Shown one piece after another: positions 1-11,336 of a DNA stretch of 64,000 bases. The notes below the pieces were generated by a model, which searched no databases, was not told where the DNA came from, and saw only the letters and a list, made by a program, of their open reading frames with translations. Positions within the stretch are counted from its first letter, which is position 1, and each line of letters starts with the position of its first letter. A program made the position numbers and the translations under genes. This DNA is from Neocallimastix lanati (nom. inval.) (lineage: Eukaryota > Neocallimastigomycota > Neocallimastigomycetes > Neocallimastigales > Neocallimastigaceae): NCBI GenBank assembly GCA_016946835.1, contig JACVTC010000017.1, positions 342,501 to 406,500 of the forward strand, given 5' to 3'.

Positions 1-1162
1 AAATCAGTAAATCAATTTATTAAAATAAATTAAATATTTATAACTGAAATGTATTAATATATATTTATTTTTATTTATTTTTAATTTTTTTTTTTTAATT
101 ATTATTAATATTATATAAAAGATATTTAATTATTATTTATTATTTTTTAATTTTTATTTATTATTTATTATTCCATTATTTTTATTTTTTTTCTTTTTTT
201 TTTTTTTTTAATTATTATATATGAATTGATAATATATATATGTTTGCAATTTCTTTTTTTTTTTTTCCTTTAAACATAAATAAAGTTTTTTTTTGAATTA
301 AAAATTAATATAAATTGTGTAACAACTCTAAAAATTTAATAAATAAATAATTTACTTTTATTATACTAATTTAAAACCTTATTTATTATAAAATAAATTA
401 TCATAAACTTCCAAAATAGTTGCCAAAAAAAAAAGTTTAACTAATAATATTTCAGATAAATATTAATATTTAATATTTAATATTAAAAAGTATTAAAAAA
501 AAAGCGAGTATAAATAAATTATGGGATATCAAATCAAATCATATGGCTCGTCACTTATTAAAAGAAAAAATAGAAAAAAAAATTTTTTTATTTTTTTTTT
601 ATATATATATTTTTAAAATTTATTTTATTTATTTATTTATCTATCCATTTATTATTAATTATATTTAATAATGAACTCCTTAATGCATTCACAATAAAAA
701 AATAGTTTAAAATTTAATTAAATTATCATTAATTAAATAACTACAATGAAAGCTATATAATAATAAATAGTTGTTTTTTGTAAATTTATTTATATGTATT
801 TTTTTCTTTATTACTTTATTTTTTTTTCTACCATTTTATACTTTATATACATATATTTGTATTCAACATGAAACAAATAAACAAAAACGCATGTTAAATA
901 TATTATATAAATTTCTTATTCTTTGTTACACGAGAAGCCATGTAATGTTATATTATTAATAAAACATTGCTTTTCCATTTTAAGTAAATGTATTCCAAAT
1001 CCACTATTAAAAATAAACCTAAATATAGCAATTCTATAAAATATCATTATTATCATTTTATTGACTTTGTTTGCTATTTGTTCAATATTATTATCATTAT
1101 TCTTATTCTTATTCTTATTCTTATTCTTATTCTTATTCTTATTCTTATTCTTATTCTTATTC

Positions 1163-1245
<83 letters not shown>

Positions 1246-1384
1246 ATTATTATTATTATTATTATTATTTATTATAATTATTTATTATAATTATTTATTA
1301 TAATTATTATAAGTATTATTATTATTAGTATTATTAGTATTGTTATTAATATTATTATTATTATTGTTATTATTGTTAAGAGAC
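1..1384. other. AT-rich low-complexity DNA without genes
   Basis: I see no supportable gene here. The stretch is dominated by poly-A and poly-T runs and TTATTA-type simple sequence. The open frames that exist encode only runs of Ile, Leu, Tyr or Phe from microsatellites. Confidence 0.7.
1097..1243. repeat. Compound microsatellite (CTTATT)n then (ATT)n
   Basis: About eleven CTTATT hexamers run directly into about 26 ATT triplets, followed by degenerate TTATAATTA units to about 1310. Every frame is open through it, giving spurious ORFs. Confidence 0.9.
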
Positions 1385-2172
1385 CTAATTATTCTGAAAT
1401 AAATACTTTTATATTAATATTTTGTGGCTTATACAAAACTTAAATTACAATAGATTTCAAAACACTTGAAGAATAATTTCAAACATTCTCACCTTTAAAC
1501 CTAGTTATTCTATAATGAATAAATTGGTTTACTGGTGAATATGTGCATATAACATTAACCTATTTTATAATGTTAACTTGATATTATTAAACTATTAGTT
1601 ATTTCTTTTTATTCTAAATTAATTTTTTAGCTTTAATAAAATAATCTTTATATATAAAATATTAATTCTTTAATTCAATTTAAATAATGTTTTAAAATAA
1701 CTTCTTAAATATATTTGTAGTCAAATAACATCCTCCTAAAACAAAGTATTTAATAGTATTATACCATTAATATTGGATATATTTTAAGATAATTTCTTAT
1801 AATATATGGTTTATTTTTACCATTTATAATAAAGAAATCTTTCTCTTGAAGGGTGATATTATACCATCTCAATTTGTATGCGAAAACCTCTTATATATTA
1901 GGTTTTACCATACTTTCAAATTATAATCCTCATTAAAGATTAGTGCGAATTTTTTAACATATATTTGTTTTTTAGTTTTAGCGATTAACTTTTAATAAAA
2001 AAAAATTATTAAAGATATATCGGTGTACTTGATAAATCGTAATCTTGAAGATATTAAAATTGAATTACATTTATAACTAATTAAATTCTTCAAGCCATTT
2101 AAACTTATTTAGTAAATAAATGTAAATTGTTTCATAATTATATAAGGATTTAATATTTCAGTTAATTTCGTA
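1385..2172 (-). mobile_element. Degenerate relic of non-autonomous LTR element E1
   Basis: Read on the minus strand, this matches the 3' half of the E1 element at 4983-7125 with many substitutions and indels. Landmarks include the block ending in CTAGGTTTAA just before the 3' LTR (about 1490-1550), the TATAATATCACCCTTCAAGAG block (about 1835-1870) and part of the LTR (1385-1480). The 5' half and the outer LTR end are missing. Its divergence is far greater than that between the other two E1 copies, so it is an old insertion. Confidence 0.75.
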
Positions 2173-2534
2173 CTTGTTGTAGATTTGATAATTTTTTCAA
2201 TTTAGATTATTAATATTAATATTAATATTAAATAATAATAAACTATTTAATCTAATTTTATATAGTTTAAGAGTTGATTGATTATGGAGATACTGTATTT
2301 TATCATAAATTAAAATGATATACAATATTTTTAATATTATACAATTTATTTTTAATTATTAGTAATAGTGTCAATTATATATTTTTGACTTTAATATATA
2401 AATCTATTGATTTAATAAAACTAAATATTTCATAATATCTAATATATTAAAGTCAAATAAAAAAATTATATATACTACAGTAATCTATTTTAATTTAATT
2501 ATATTTATTTTTTTGTAAAAAAAAAAAAAAATAA

Positions 2535-2583
<49 letters not shown>

Positions 2584-3809
2584 GGTCACTTTTATATTTT
2601 AATTATACTTTTTTCAATATTTTCATTCCTAATATTTATTAATTCAATATATTTATATTTTATGAACTTTATATGTATATATATATATATATATATATTT
2701 TTTTTAATTAATACGAAGTAATTTTTAATTAAAAAAAAAAAAAAAAGATTGACACTTTTACATTTAATAATTAATTAATTAATTAATAATGATTAATTAT
2801 ATATGAATAAAAAAAATGATAAATTTATATTATTTAATTATAAATGCTCTTTTAAAAATTCAAAATTTATTAAATAATATATTAATAGGAAAAATAAAAA
2901 ATAGAATATAAAATCACATAATATATTTCATAAATATTATTCCATACTTGTTTTTATTTAAATATTTAAATATCAAATATATATAATTTATAAATAATAA
3001 TAATAATAGTAAACTAAGAGTATTTATAATTAAATTATAAAAAAAAAATTTTTTTTAATGACTATTTATTATAATATCTAATTAATATTCAACTATTTAA
3101 CTATGTCATTTATCGATTAATCTTATCATTTATTTGATACAAGTCTTTTTTTTTTTTTTTTTTTATTATTTTAATTATTTTATTATATAGAAAGGTTAAA
3201 TAGAATTGAATTAATACTAACTCTGATAATTATTGGAATTAAACATATATATTAATATTAATATTATTATTATAATTGTTTACTATAATGAAAATAATAA
3301 TAATAAAAAAAATGAAATATATATAGGTGTGAAGTTTGGAATTGGTTGATAATAGACTAAAAGTCATATATCTATAGAACACATGTTAGCTATTATAATT
3401 ATATATAATATATATTATTATATATTATTAATGTTAAAAATATTATGTTCGATATATTAATAAATTATACTTTATTATTACTATATAAATAATAGTAATG
3501 ATAATAAATCTTATTTAATAGAACTTCATAATTCATTTGTTTTAACTTTTTTTGCTTTTTTTTTTTTTTTTTTTTTAATATAAATTTATCGGATAATACA
3601 TGAAAATTAACATGAAAACGTTAATTTGACTTGTAGGATTAATTATTATTAATTGATTTGTTTTGAAGTAATACATTTTTTAAATTTTTATTTTATTTTT
3701 TATTTTTTTTAATTAAATAAATTAATTAAATTGGAATAGGATAAGGAGGAATATATTAATAATACCAAAATATATATTTTAATAGTAAATAAAAAATAAA
3801 ATATAATAA

Positions 3810-3841
<32 letters not shown>

Positions 3842-4982
3842 GGACTTAAAAAAAAAAAAGGAAAAATTATAAATAAAAATTATATATATATATATGAAAA
3901 ATTATTAATAAAATTAATATGACATAAATTGTTTTAATATTTATATAAAATTAAATAATATATTTATATATATATATATAAAACAAATATAGAAATAACT
4001 TTATAAAAAATTAAAACATAAAAATAAAAATTAAAAAAATTTCTACAAAAGTTATAATTATAATTTAATTTTAATAATTTAAAAAATAAATATTTATATC
4101 AAAAAACTTCTTATATCCTAGTTTTTATTTTTTTACGTTTTTATGAATTGATTTAATCATAGATATATATATCTAAAAATTTGAAGGATAAATATATATC
4201 TATCATGAAAGCTTCTTTTACATATATATATTATTTTTGTTTGCTTGTTCGTTTGTTCGTTTTATAAATTGATTATAAAATAAAAATCTGCTCTAAAAAA
4301 TTATCAATACGTTTTTATTTGAATTTAAATATTTATTATAAAAAAAAATTGTAAATTTATTTTAAATTGTCTTTTTATTATTATTGTATATACTATGTAG
4401 GTTAGAAATTAGAGATAACATAAAAAATAATATTATTAATAATAAATAAATAATAAGTAATAAATAATAAATAATAAATAATAAATAATAAATAATAAAT
4501 AATAATAAATAATAAATAAATAATAAATAATAAATAATATAATAAATAATAAATAATAAATAATAAATAATAAGCAAATAAATAAATAATAAAAAGAATA
4601 TTAATAAATAATAAATAATAAATAAATAATAAATAAATAATAAATAATATATAATAAATAATAATATTAAACAATATTAAATAATATTAATAAATAATAA
4701 TAATAAATTTAAAAGTTTAAATATGTAAATATTTAAATAAATAAAAATAAGCTTCACTATTAGAAACAATTTAAATTAAAACAAAATTATTTGGTAAAAT
4801 AGGGGAAGTTGCATTACGCCAATTTTCACGTGATATATATAAATATGTGGCTTTATCTATTTTGCGCTACATAATATTACTTTATTGTATTATTTTGTTA
4901 CTTCAATTTTTAAATTAATTATTAAGTGAATAATTAAATAAATCATATAATGGTTAGATTTTATGATTTTAATTCTGTTATT
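2173..4982. other. AT-rich intergenic DNA with microsatellites
   Basis: No gene or recognisable element is visible. Simple repeats include (AAT)n at 2536-2580, a TA run near 2675-2697 and an AATAAT/AAATAA tract at about 4437-4690. The minus-strand frames over the last tract are Ile/Tyr/Leu artefacts. Confidence 0.65.
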
Positions 4983-5178
4983 TGTTAGAATATTTGAAAT
5001 GTATGAAAAATAAGCTTCAAATGTATTGAAACATATTGTAATATAAATAATGTATAAGCCACAATGTATTAATATAAAAGCATTTAATTTAGAATAATTA
5101 AGTGCTAGTAACTTTTTATCATAAAATATATTAATAAAGTTGACATAATTATAAACCATAAATTCATAACTTTTAACA
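4983..5178 (+). repeat. E1 5' LTR
   Basis: The 196-bp LTR has TGTTA/TAACA inverted ends and differs from the 3' LTR at only a few sites by eye. A TATAAATA-like box (near 5040) could be its promoter. Confidence 0.9.
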
Positions 5179-5179
5179 G

Positions 5180-5192
5180 ATTAAGAGTCTCA
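5180..5192 (+). promoter_or_regulatory. E1 primer-binding site, half-tRNA-Lys type
   Basis: ATTAAGAGTCTCA lies one base after the 5' LTR. It is the reverse complement of the tRNA-Lys(CUU) anticodon arm (TGAGACTCTTAAT), not of a tRNA 3' end, as in copia-type half-tRNA priming. The tRNA match comes from knowledge of eukaryotic tRNA-Lys; no tRNA gene lies in this window. Confidence 0.65.
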
Positions 5193-6929
5193 TCTGACTC
5201 TTAAAAAGATTCATAGCAAAAGAATCTTTTGCCGGAAACAATATTATGTCAAAAAAAGAAAAAAAATAAAATAAAATAATTGAGTTTTAAATTATGATAA
5301 AGGTTGCTCATTATGTCAATTTTTAAGATGACTAATAAAACTGATAATTGATCAAAATGATCAAGAAAGAAAATTGAAGAAACGCGTAAAATATAAAACT
5401 GTTGATAAAAGAAGTTATTTCAGGATAAGTAAAACTCAAAAAAAAAATATAAAAATATTTATTTAAAAAGAAAAAACACGTATAAAGGTTTATAAAAGAA
5501 AATTATATATCTTCATACTAGAGACTCTTAATTGAAATTATAATTTGATATTTTAACAAATAAGCTTTGGCTATTAGTAATATAATATCTGTACATGAAG
5601 GAATTTACTATGTGATGGACTATTTACGCCCCATGAATATAAAAAACATATTATTTAAAGTATAGTTATTTTAACGCGTATTTATAAATATCAAACGCGT
5701 ATATATAAATATAAACTACAATAATGGAGGAGTATATATGTCAGAGACCTCATATAAAATAATTAATATATAATATCCCAAATATTCATGGGAAATATAA
5801 TAGAATGGTAATTCCTAGGGTACAATCTAGCAATAATAATATTATTAAACCTAGCGTGAAATAGGTTTAAATAAAAAAAAAATTATTTAATATAATCATA
5901 ATACAAACCTTCGTGATGAAAGGTATAATAAAATAATAAATATAACCATGAGTTATATAAAAATGGATGATGTTTATCCATTTATAAACTATACTTATTT
6001 AATACAGAGTATTTAATACTATTAAAATTTTATAATTAATATTTTAATGATGAGAAAATTCAAATATATAAAATCCTTTTTAGAAATTTGGATTTTAGGG
6101 GGAAAGTAGGAAAAATAAAATACAAATTATAAAAATATAAAAGAAAATAAAAATATTAAAGAAAAGTCACTTAACTGATTCTTTGAGCAAATTATTTGAA
6201 AATAATATTTATCTTGAAATGAATAAAATAGCCTAATAGCGAAAATTAACAAAAATTAACCTTTAAGAAAGAATTAACTGAAATAGTGAATATTAATCAA
6301 TAATGAAACAATTTATATTATTACTAATAAGTTTAAATGACTAGAATAATATAATTAATTATAAATACAATCAATTTTAATACCCCAAGATTATGATTTA
6401 TCAAATACACCAATATATAATTAACAATTTATTTTAATAGTTATCGCTAAAACTACAAAGCGAAAATATATAAAAGTTAACTCTAATCTATAAAACGGAT
6501 TATAATTGAAAGTGATGTAAAACCCAATATATAAGAGGTATTCACACAAATTGAGATGGTATAATATCACCCTTCAAGAGAAAGGTTTCCATCATATAAA
6601 TGGTAATATATAAACCATATACTATAAAAGATGACATAGATTCATCTAATATTTATTAATGGTGTAAAAATATTAAATATTTAGTTTTAGGGGGAAATTA
6701 TTAGATTATAAATATATTTAAGAAATTATTTTAGCAATATTTAAATTAAATAATTAATATAACATAAAAAGTATTTTATTCATGTAAAATTAGAGGTTAA
6801 TTTAGGATAGAAATATATAAAACAGTTTAATAATATCAAGTTAATAGTGTAAAATAGGATAATTTTATATACACATATTCACCAGTAAACCAATTTATTC
6901 ATTATTGAATAACTAGGTTTAAGGGGGAA

Positions 6930-7125
6930 TGTTAGAATATGTGAAATGTATGAAAAATAAGCTTCAAATGTATTGAAACATATTGTAATATAAATAATGT
7001 ATAAGCCACAATGTATTAATATAAAAGCATTTAATTTAGAATAATTAAGTGCTAGTAACTTTTTATCATAAAATATATTATTAAAGTTGACATAATTATA
7101 AACCATAAATTCATAACTTTTAACA
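6930..7125 (+). repeat. E1 3' LTR
   Basis: Direct repeat of 4983-5178, preceded by the polypurine tract AAGGGGGAA (6921-6929) and followed by the target duplication TTATT. Confidence 0.9.
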
Positions 7126-7440
7126 TTATTAAAAATAATAATTCTTTTATTTAAATGTTATTAAAAATAATAATTCTTTTATTTAAATGTTATTAAAAAT
7201 ATAAATGTTATTAATAATAATTATTTTACTTAAATGTTATTAATAAAAAAAACACATAATAATATAAATGTTATTAATAATAATTCTTTTACTTAAATGT
7301 TATTAAAAATATAAAACTAATAATAATAATTTTTTTATTTAAATTTTATTAATAAAAAAATTTTATAAAATTACAAATGTTATTAAAAATATAAATTTTA
7401 TTAATAATAATTTTTTTTTTTTAAAAATTATTAAACGAAA
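7126..7440. repeat. Degenerate AT-rich direct repeats
   Basis: Imperfect units of roughly 35-40 bp built on TTATTAAAAATAATAATTC and TTTTATTTAAATG recur several times. No coding potential. Confidence 0.6.
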
Positions 7441-7736
7441 TAATAATTATAATGATAAAACTATAAATTATACATTGTATTTGAATATTTATTAAAACTG
7501 TATAAATTTAATATGCTTTATAAATTAAATTATTGAATGACAGAATTCTGATTATTTCATTTGGTCATTCCTCATTTCTTAATTATTTATTATAAAGTAA
7601 TATTTATATTATATTATTTAAATCAGTTAAACAATCAAACCACAAATTAATAATATTATTTCTATCACATTTAGCATCAATTAACTTGGCTTCAATACTT
7701 TTGTAGCGTTCAATTAAGACACTGATTTCATTAGCT

Positions 7737-9029
7737 TTATTTATTGCTCTTTTTTTTTATTTTCCAAATTCCTCTTATTTTTCTTTGATAATCATAATAT
7801 GATAAATGTTCAAGTTCATTTAATTTATCTATTAATTCATAAAAAGATGGTTTTGTTGGAAATAAATTATTTAAATAATTATTGAGTGATTTTGAGACAT
7901 TGTTTGTTATATGTTCTATATTATTATAATAATTCCAAATTTTCATATCATAATCAATTAAATATGTTTTATAAAAATATTCTAAAAATTTTAAAAATTG
8001 ACAATAATTATTTTTAATGGATTTAATTTTAATTATAACATAAATATCAAATATATATTCAGGATTTATAAATGGTAAATTTGAAATAGTTTTATAATAA
8101 ATAAATATATTATTATTATTTTTTACTTCACTATAGCATAATTTATTTTTTTTAATTTCTAGTGATTTTTTATAATGCCAAATGCAATATTTAATATTTG
8201 TATTAGGAAATATTGTTTTTGCTGCTTTAGATATGGCCCTTTCAAAATCACAATGCAAATTTTTCGGTTCAATTCTAATATTATAGTTACATGTATTAGC
8301 ATTTTTTTTCAACTTTTCAAATAACATTTTATATGTTTCTTGTTCTTTATTTTTTAATATTGCAAAAGAAGTAGTGTAAAAACTATCTAATTCTTTAGCA
8401 TAAGTTCTTGTAATAAATACTTGATAACTAAATTTAGGGGCAATAAAAAATGTATCATCAACAAATATATCATCATTATATTCCCTAAATAATTTTGCTT
8501 GAAAAGGGGATTGAAAAATTATTAAATTAGAATTTTTGAATATCATAAAATTTTCACCTCGCTTTGTTTTATAATATTCAGATTCACTTGGAATTTCAGC
8601 AAATGTTGTTACATTGGATGGTAGTTTTTTATTTAAATTTCTTGATATTTGGGATTTAATTGAATTATATTCTGGACATATAAGTCCCATTTCTTTAGAA
8701 ATTTTATTATATAGGGGTTTTATTTTTATACCAAAAGGAATTGGCAAAAGTTCAATTCCATCTTTAATTTTATGTTTCATTATAGATAGGGATACATCGT
8801 ATTCATTTTCAGGATGATTATGTGAACTATTATACTTTAAAATTTCTTTCTTATCATTTAAAATAATAAAAGATTTACATTTATTTATTTTTTTATATTC
8901 TGTACATTTATACACTTTGGAATTATCTTTTCTTTTATATGAAAAATTAAATTTATATTTTTTATCAATAATAATTTGTTCTTTTCCTTTGTTGGATTCA
9001 CTTATATCAATAATTAAATTTTCTTCCAT
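7737..9029 (-). CDS. FLYWCH zinc-finger / MULE transposase-like protein
   Basis: The 430-residue protein starts at an ATG preceded by AT-rich leader. Residues about 24-73 form a FLYWCH/WRKY-GCM1-type finger with ligands C42, C51, H70 and H72. Residues about 170-290 match the MULE transposase fold: VDDTF (D192), HCDFE (D261) and CIWH (C282, H285). The family's TNN-x-x-E motif reads TNNVSKS, so the third acidic residue is replaced by K380. These proteins derive from Mutator-like DNA transposases, and many FLYWCH-MULE genes are multicopy in fungi. An A9 run near 7745-7753 seems to shift the frame: the next frame continues for about 45 helical-looking codons to a stop at 7604-7606. I saw no terminal inverted repeats. 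It may be a recently damaged transposase or a domesticated derivative. Confidence 0.75.
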   Translation of the reverse strand: MEENLIIDISESNKGKEQIIIDKKYKFNFSYKRKDNSKVYKCTEYKKINKCKSFIILNDKKEILKYNSSHNHPENEYDVSLSIMKHKIKDGIELLPIPFGIKIKPLYNKISKEMGLICPEYNSIKSQISRNLNKKLPSNVTTFAEIPSESEYYKTKRGENFMIFKNSNLIIFQSPFQAKLFREYNDDIFVDDTFFIAPKFSYQVFITRTYAKELDSFYTTSFAILKNKEQETYKMLFEKLKKNANTCNYNIRIEPKNLHCDFERAISKAAKTIFPNTNIKYCIWHYKKSLEIKKNKLCYSEVKNNNNIFIYYKTISNLPFINPEYIFDIYVIIKIKSIKNNYCQFLKFLEYFYKTYLIDYDMKIWNYYNNIEHITNNVSKSLNNYLNNLFPTKPSFYELIDKLNELEHLSYYDYQRKIRGIWKIKKKSNK

Positions 9030-9519
9030 TTCTATATTTTTATAAATATTTTTTAATTATATAATTATAATTATTATATTAATTATCCAGTATTATTCTT
9101 AATTTTGAAAAGTTAGTTTTTCAATTATTTGTAAAATAAATAAATAAATAAATAAAGAATGTAATAATATAAGTACAAGTATATAAAATAAAATAAAATA
9201 AATATTAAATGTAATATTATAAAAGTATAAGTATATATAATAAAATAAATATTTATTTTTTTTTTTATTAAAGAATATTAAAGACAATTTATTTTTAAAA
9301 ATAAAATGTTTTATTTAATTATATATGTTAGAAAGCAAAAAATCATTTATATTTAATGAGATTATTAACTACCAATAATATTAAACTACATCATTAATTG
9401 AATATAATAAAAATGTAAAAAATTTTCATTTCGAAAACATTGATCTTTAATATTCTATAATAAAAATTAATAATAGATATTTATTTTATTTTATTTTATT
9501 TTATATTAGATATTTATTT
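9030..9519. other. AT-rich spacer upstream of the MULE gene
   Basis: The spacer holds TAAATAAA and AAAATA simple repeats and the start of TTTTA-type repeats. No gene or element end is recognised. Confidence 0.6.
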
Positions 9520-10395
9520 TATTTTATTTTATTCAATTTGTACTTTATATTTAATATTCTATTATTTATTTTATTTTATTTTATTCAATCTGTACTTTAT
9601 ATTTAATATTCTACTATTTATTTTATTTTATTTTATTCAATCTGTACTTTATATTTAATATTCTACTATTTATTTTATTTTATTTTATTCAATCTGTACT
9701 TTATATTTAATATTCTACTATTTATTTTATTTTATTTTATTCAATCTGTACTTTATATTTAATATTCTACTATTTATTTTATTTTATTTTATTCAATCTG
9801 TACTTTATATTTAATATTCTACTATTTATTTTATTTTATTTTATTCAATCTGTACTTTATATTTAATATTCTACTATTATTTTATTTATTTTATTTTATT
9901 TTATTTTATTTTATTTTATTTTATTTTATTTTATTTTATTTTATTTTATTTTATTTTATTTTATTTTATTTTATTTTATTTTATTTTATTTTATTTTATT
10001 TTATTTTATTTTATTTTATTTTATTTTATTTTATTTTATTTTATTTTATTTTATTTTATTTTATTTTATTTTATTTTATTTTATTTTATTTTATTTTATT
10101 TTATTTTATTTTATTTTATTTTATTTTATTTTATTTTATTTTATTTTATTTTATTTTATTTTATTTTATTTTATTTTATTTTATTTTATTTTATTTTATT
10201 TTATTTTATTTTATTTTATTTTATTTTATTTTATTTTATTTTATTTTATTTTATTTTATTTTATTTTATTTTATTTTATTTTATTTTATTTTATTTTATT
10301 TTATTTTATTTTATTTTATTTTATTTTATTTTATTTTATTTTATTCAATCTGTACTTCATATTTATATTTCAACTATTTATTTTATTTTATTTTA
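9520..10395. repeat. 52-bp minisatellite with giant (TTTTA)n expansion
   Basis: About seven tandem copies of a 52-bp unit carry CAATCTGTACTTTATATTTA followed by AATATTCTACTATTTA and three or four TTTTA pentamers. The pentamer part of the last unit has expanded into about 92 uninterrupted TTTTA copies (about 9887-10345). A partial diverged unit follows at 10346-10395. Confidence 0.9.
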
Positions 10396-10716
10396 TTTTA
10401 TATACTTTTATTATTATATTCTTTATTTATTTATCTATTTATTTATTAATTTATACATTTATTTATTTTTAAATTAATTGTATTATAATTTTTTATGGCG
10501 TTAACAAAAAATTTTACAAGCCATTAAAAATAAATGGTGTGTTGAAAATTTGTATTTTAAAAATTGGCGAAATGAACCAGATTCGGTAAAATAAAACGAA
10601 ACAAAGTAAAAACGAAACAAATAAACAAACACACACAAAAAAAATTAAAAAAAGTTTATCTTAATTCAATTTATATATTATTGTAACGAAATCTTCAGTT
10701 AGTAAAATTAGAACTT

Positions 10717-10769
10717 TGGTTCAATGGTTAGTTACATTGACCATGACCAATACTTCATGGGTTCGACTC
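10717..10769 (+). promoter_or_regulatory. tRNA-like segment (A box + B box) inside the E4 LTR
   Basis: TGGTTCAATGG fits the Pol III A box consensus TRGYNNARNNG, and GGTTCGACTC fits the B box. The gap between them is 32 nt, as in tRNA genes, and a T4 run follows. The T-arm and acceptor stem do not pair well, so this is not a working tRNA gene. It looks like a tRNA-derived piece captured in U3, and it is repeated in the 3' LTR at 30938-30990. Confidence 0.45.
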
Positions 10770-11076
10770 ACACCTCAACCCATTTTGCATAAATAATTAT
10801 TTTATTAATAATTTTATTAATTATTAATAATATCTTCTTGAATATTCTTTCTGTATAAAATTATAGAAAGTTAAAGATTCTTTCGGTTTGTAATTTAACC
10901 GAAATGAATTTAGAAATTCTTATTATATAAATTATTTTATTCTTTTTTGATAAGATTCATTTTCATCAATTAAAATCTATATTCTAGAAACTTTACATTA
11001 TTAATTATTACAAACATATTTCTAAATATTTCTTTAAAATTATTTTTACATGTTAAAACTGTTTTTCCGTTAAAAG

Positions 11077-11127
11077 TATAAATAGTGCGAACTTCACGAA
11101 TGAAAATATTTTTCTTCGTGCTTTTAT
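11077..11127 (+). promoter_or_regulatory. E4 TATA box and self-priming transcript start
   Basis: TATAAATA at 11077-11084 is followed 41 nt later by GTGCTTTTAT (11118-11127). That decamer is the exact reverse complement of the 10 nt directly after the LTR (11327-11336). By analogy with Tf1, it is the mRNA 5' end that folds back as primer. Confidence 0.65.
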
Positions 11128-11326
11128 TAATAATAATTAACGTATAAGTAATTCGAAATATTACCTTGTTGATTAATATTAATAATTACTTTAAATTTTA
11201 TAATTAATAAAAAAATATTTCTAATAAAACGAATTATTTATACAGATAGTGTAAACCTATTGAGTTTTCTCCTTTCTGTGTTTCTATATCTCATCCCACC
11301 TTTACAATAGAAGCACCTCCGTTACA

Positions 11327-11336
11327 ATAAAAGCAC
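11327..11336 (+). promoter_or_regulatory. E4 self-primer-binding site
   Basis: ATAAAAGCAC directly abuts the 5' LTR and pairs with 11118-11127. There is no TGG start as expected for a tRNA 3'-end primer site. Confidence 0.65.

Larger units (their letters stand above)
4983..7125 (+). mobile_element. E1: complete non-autonomous LTR retrotransposon
   Basis: Two 196-bp direct repeats (4983-5178 and 6930-7125) start TGTTAGAATAT and end TTTTAACA. The whole is flanked by the 5-bp duplication TTATT. A primer-binding site follows the 5' LTR and a polypurine tract AAGGGGGAA abuts the 3' LTR. The 1.75-kb interior has no credible ORF, so enzymes must come in trans. The primer site is the same as that of the copia element at 11764-18282, which points to copia-type helpers. 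A near-identical copy lies at 50540-52482 and a decayed one at 1385-2172. By size it lies between a TRIM and a LARD. Confidence 0.9.
10682..11326 (+). repeat. E4 5' LTR
   Basis: The 645-bp LTR has TGTAACG...CGTTACA inverted ends. U3 holds a tRNA-like segment (10717-10769). A TATA box at 11077-11084 and the inferred transcript start at 11118 divide U3 from R. Confidence 0.9.

Noticed and set aside
988-1290. Overlapping ORFs of Ile, Leu or Tyr runs
   Set aside because: They are translations of CTTATT and ATT microsatellites in all frames, with no unique sequence.
4362-4674. Minus-strand Ile/Tyr/Leu-rich ORFs resembling membrane proteins
   Set aside because: They arise from an AATAAT/AAATAA simple-repeat tract.
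4890-5159. Recurrent minus-strand ORF, also at 6879-7106 and 52236-52463
   Set aside because: It lies antisense within and beside the 196-bp E1 LTR. Its recurrence is explained by the LTR copies, and its far end differs where the flanks differ.
9520-10395. CRISPR-like array
   Set aside because: The repeats are a contiguous minisatellite without unique spacers, in a eukaryotic transposon-rich setting.
10717-10790. A functional tRNA gene
   Set aside because: The A and B boxes fit, but the T-arm and acceptor stem do not pair. It lies in both copies of an LTR, so it is recorded as a tRNA-like promoter segment only.
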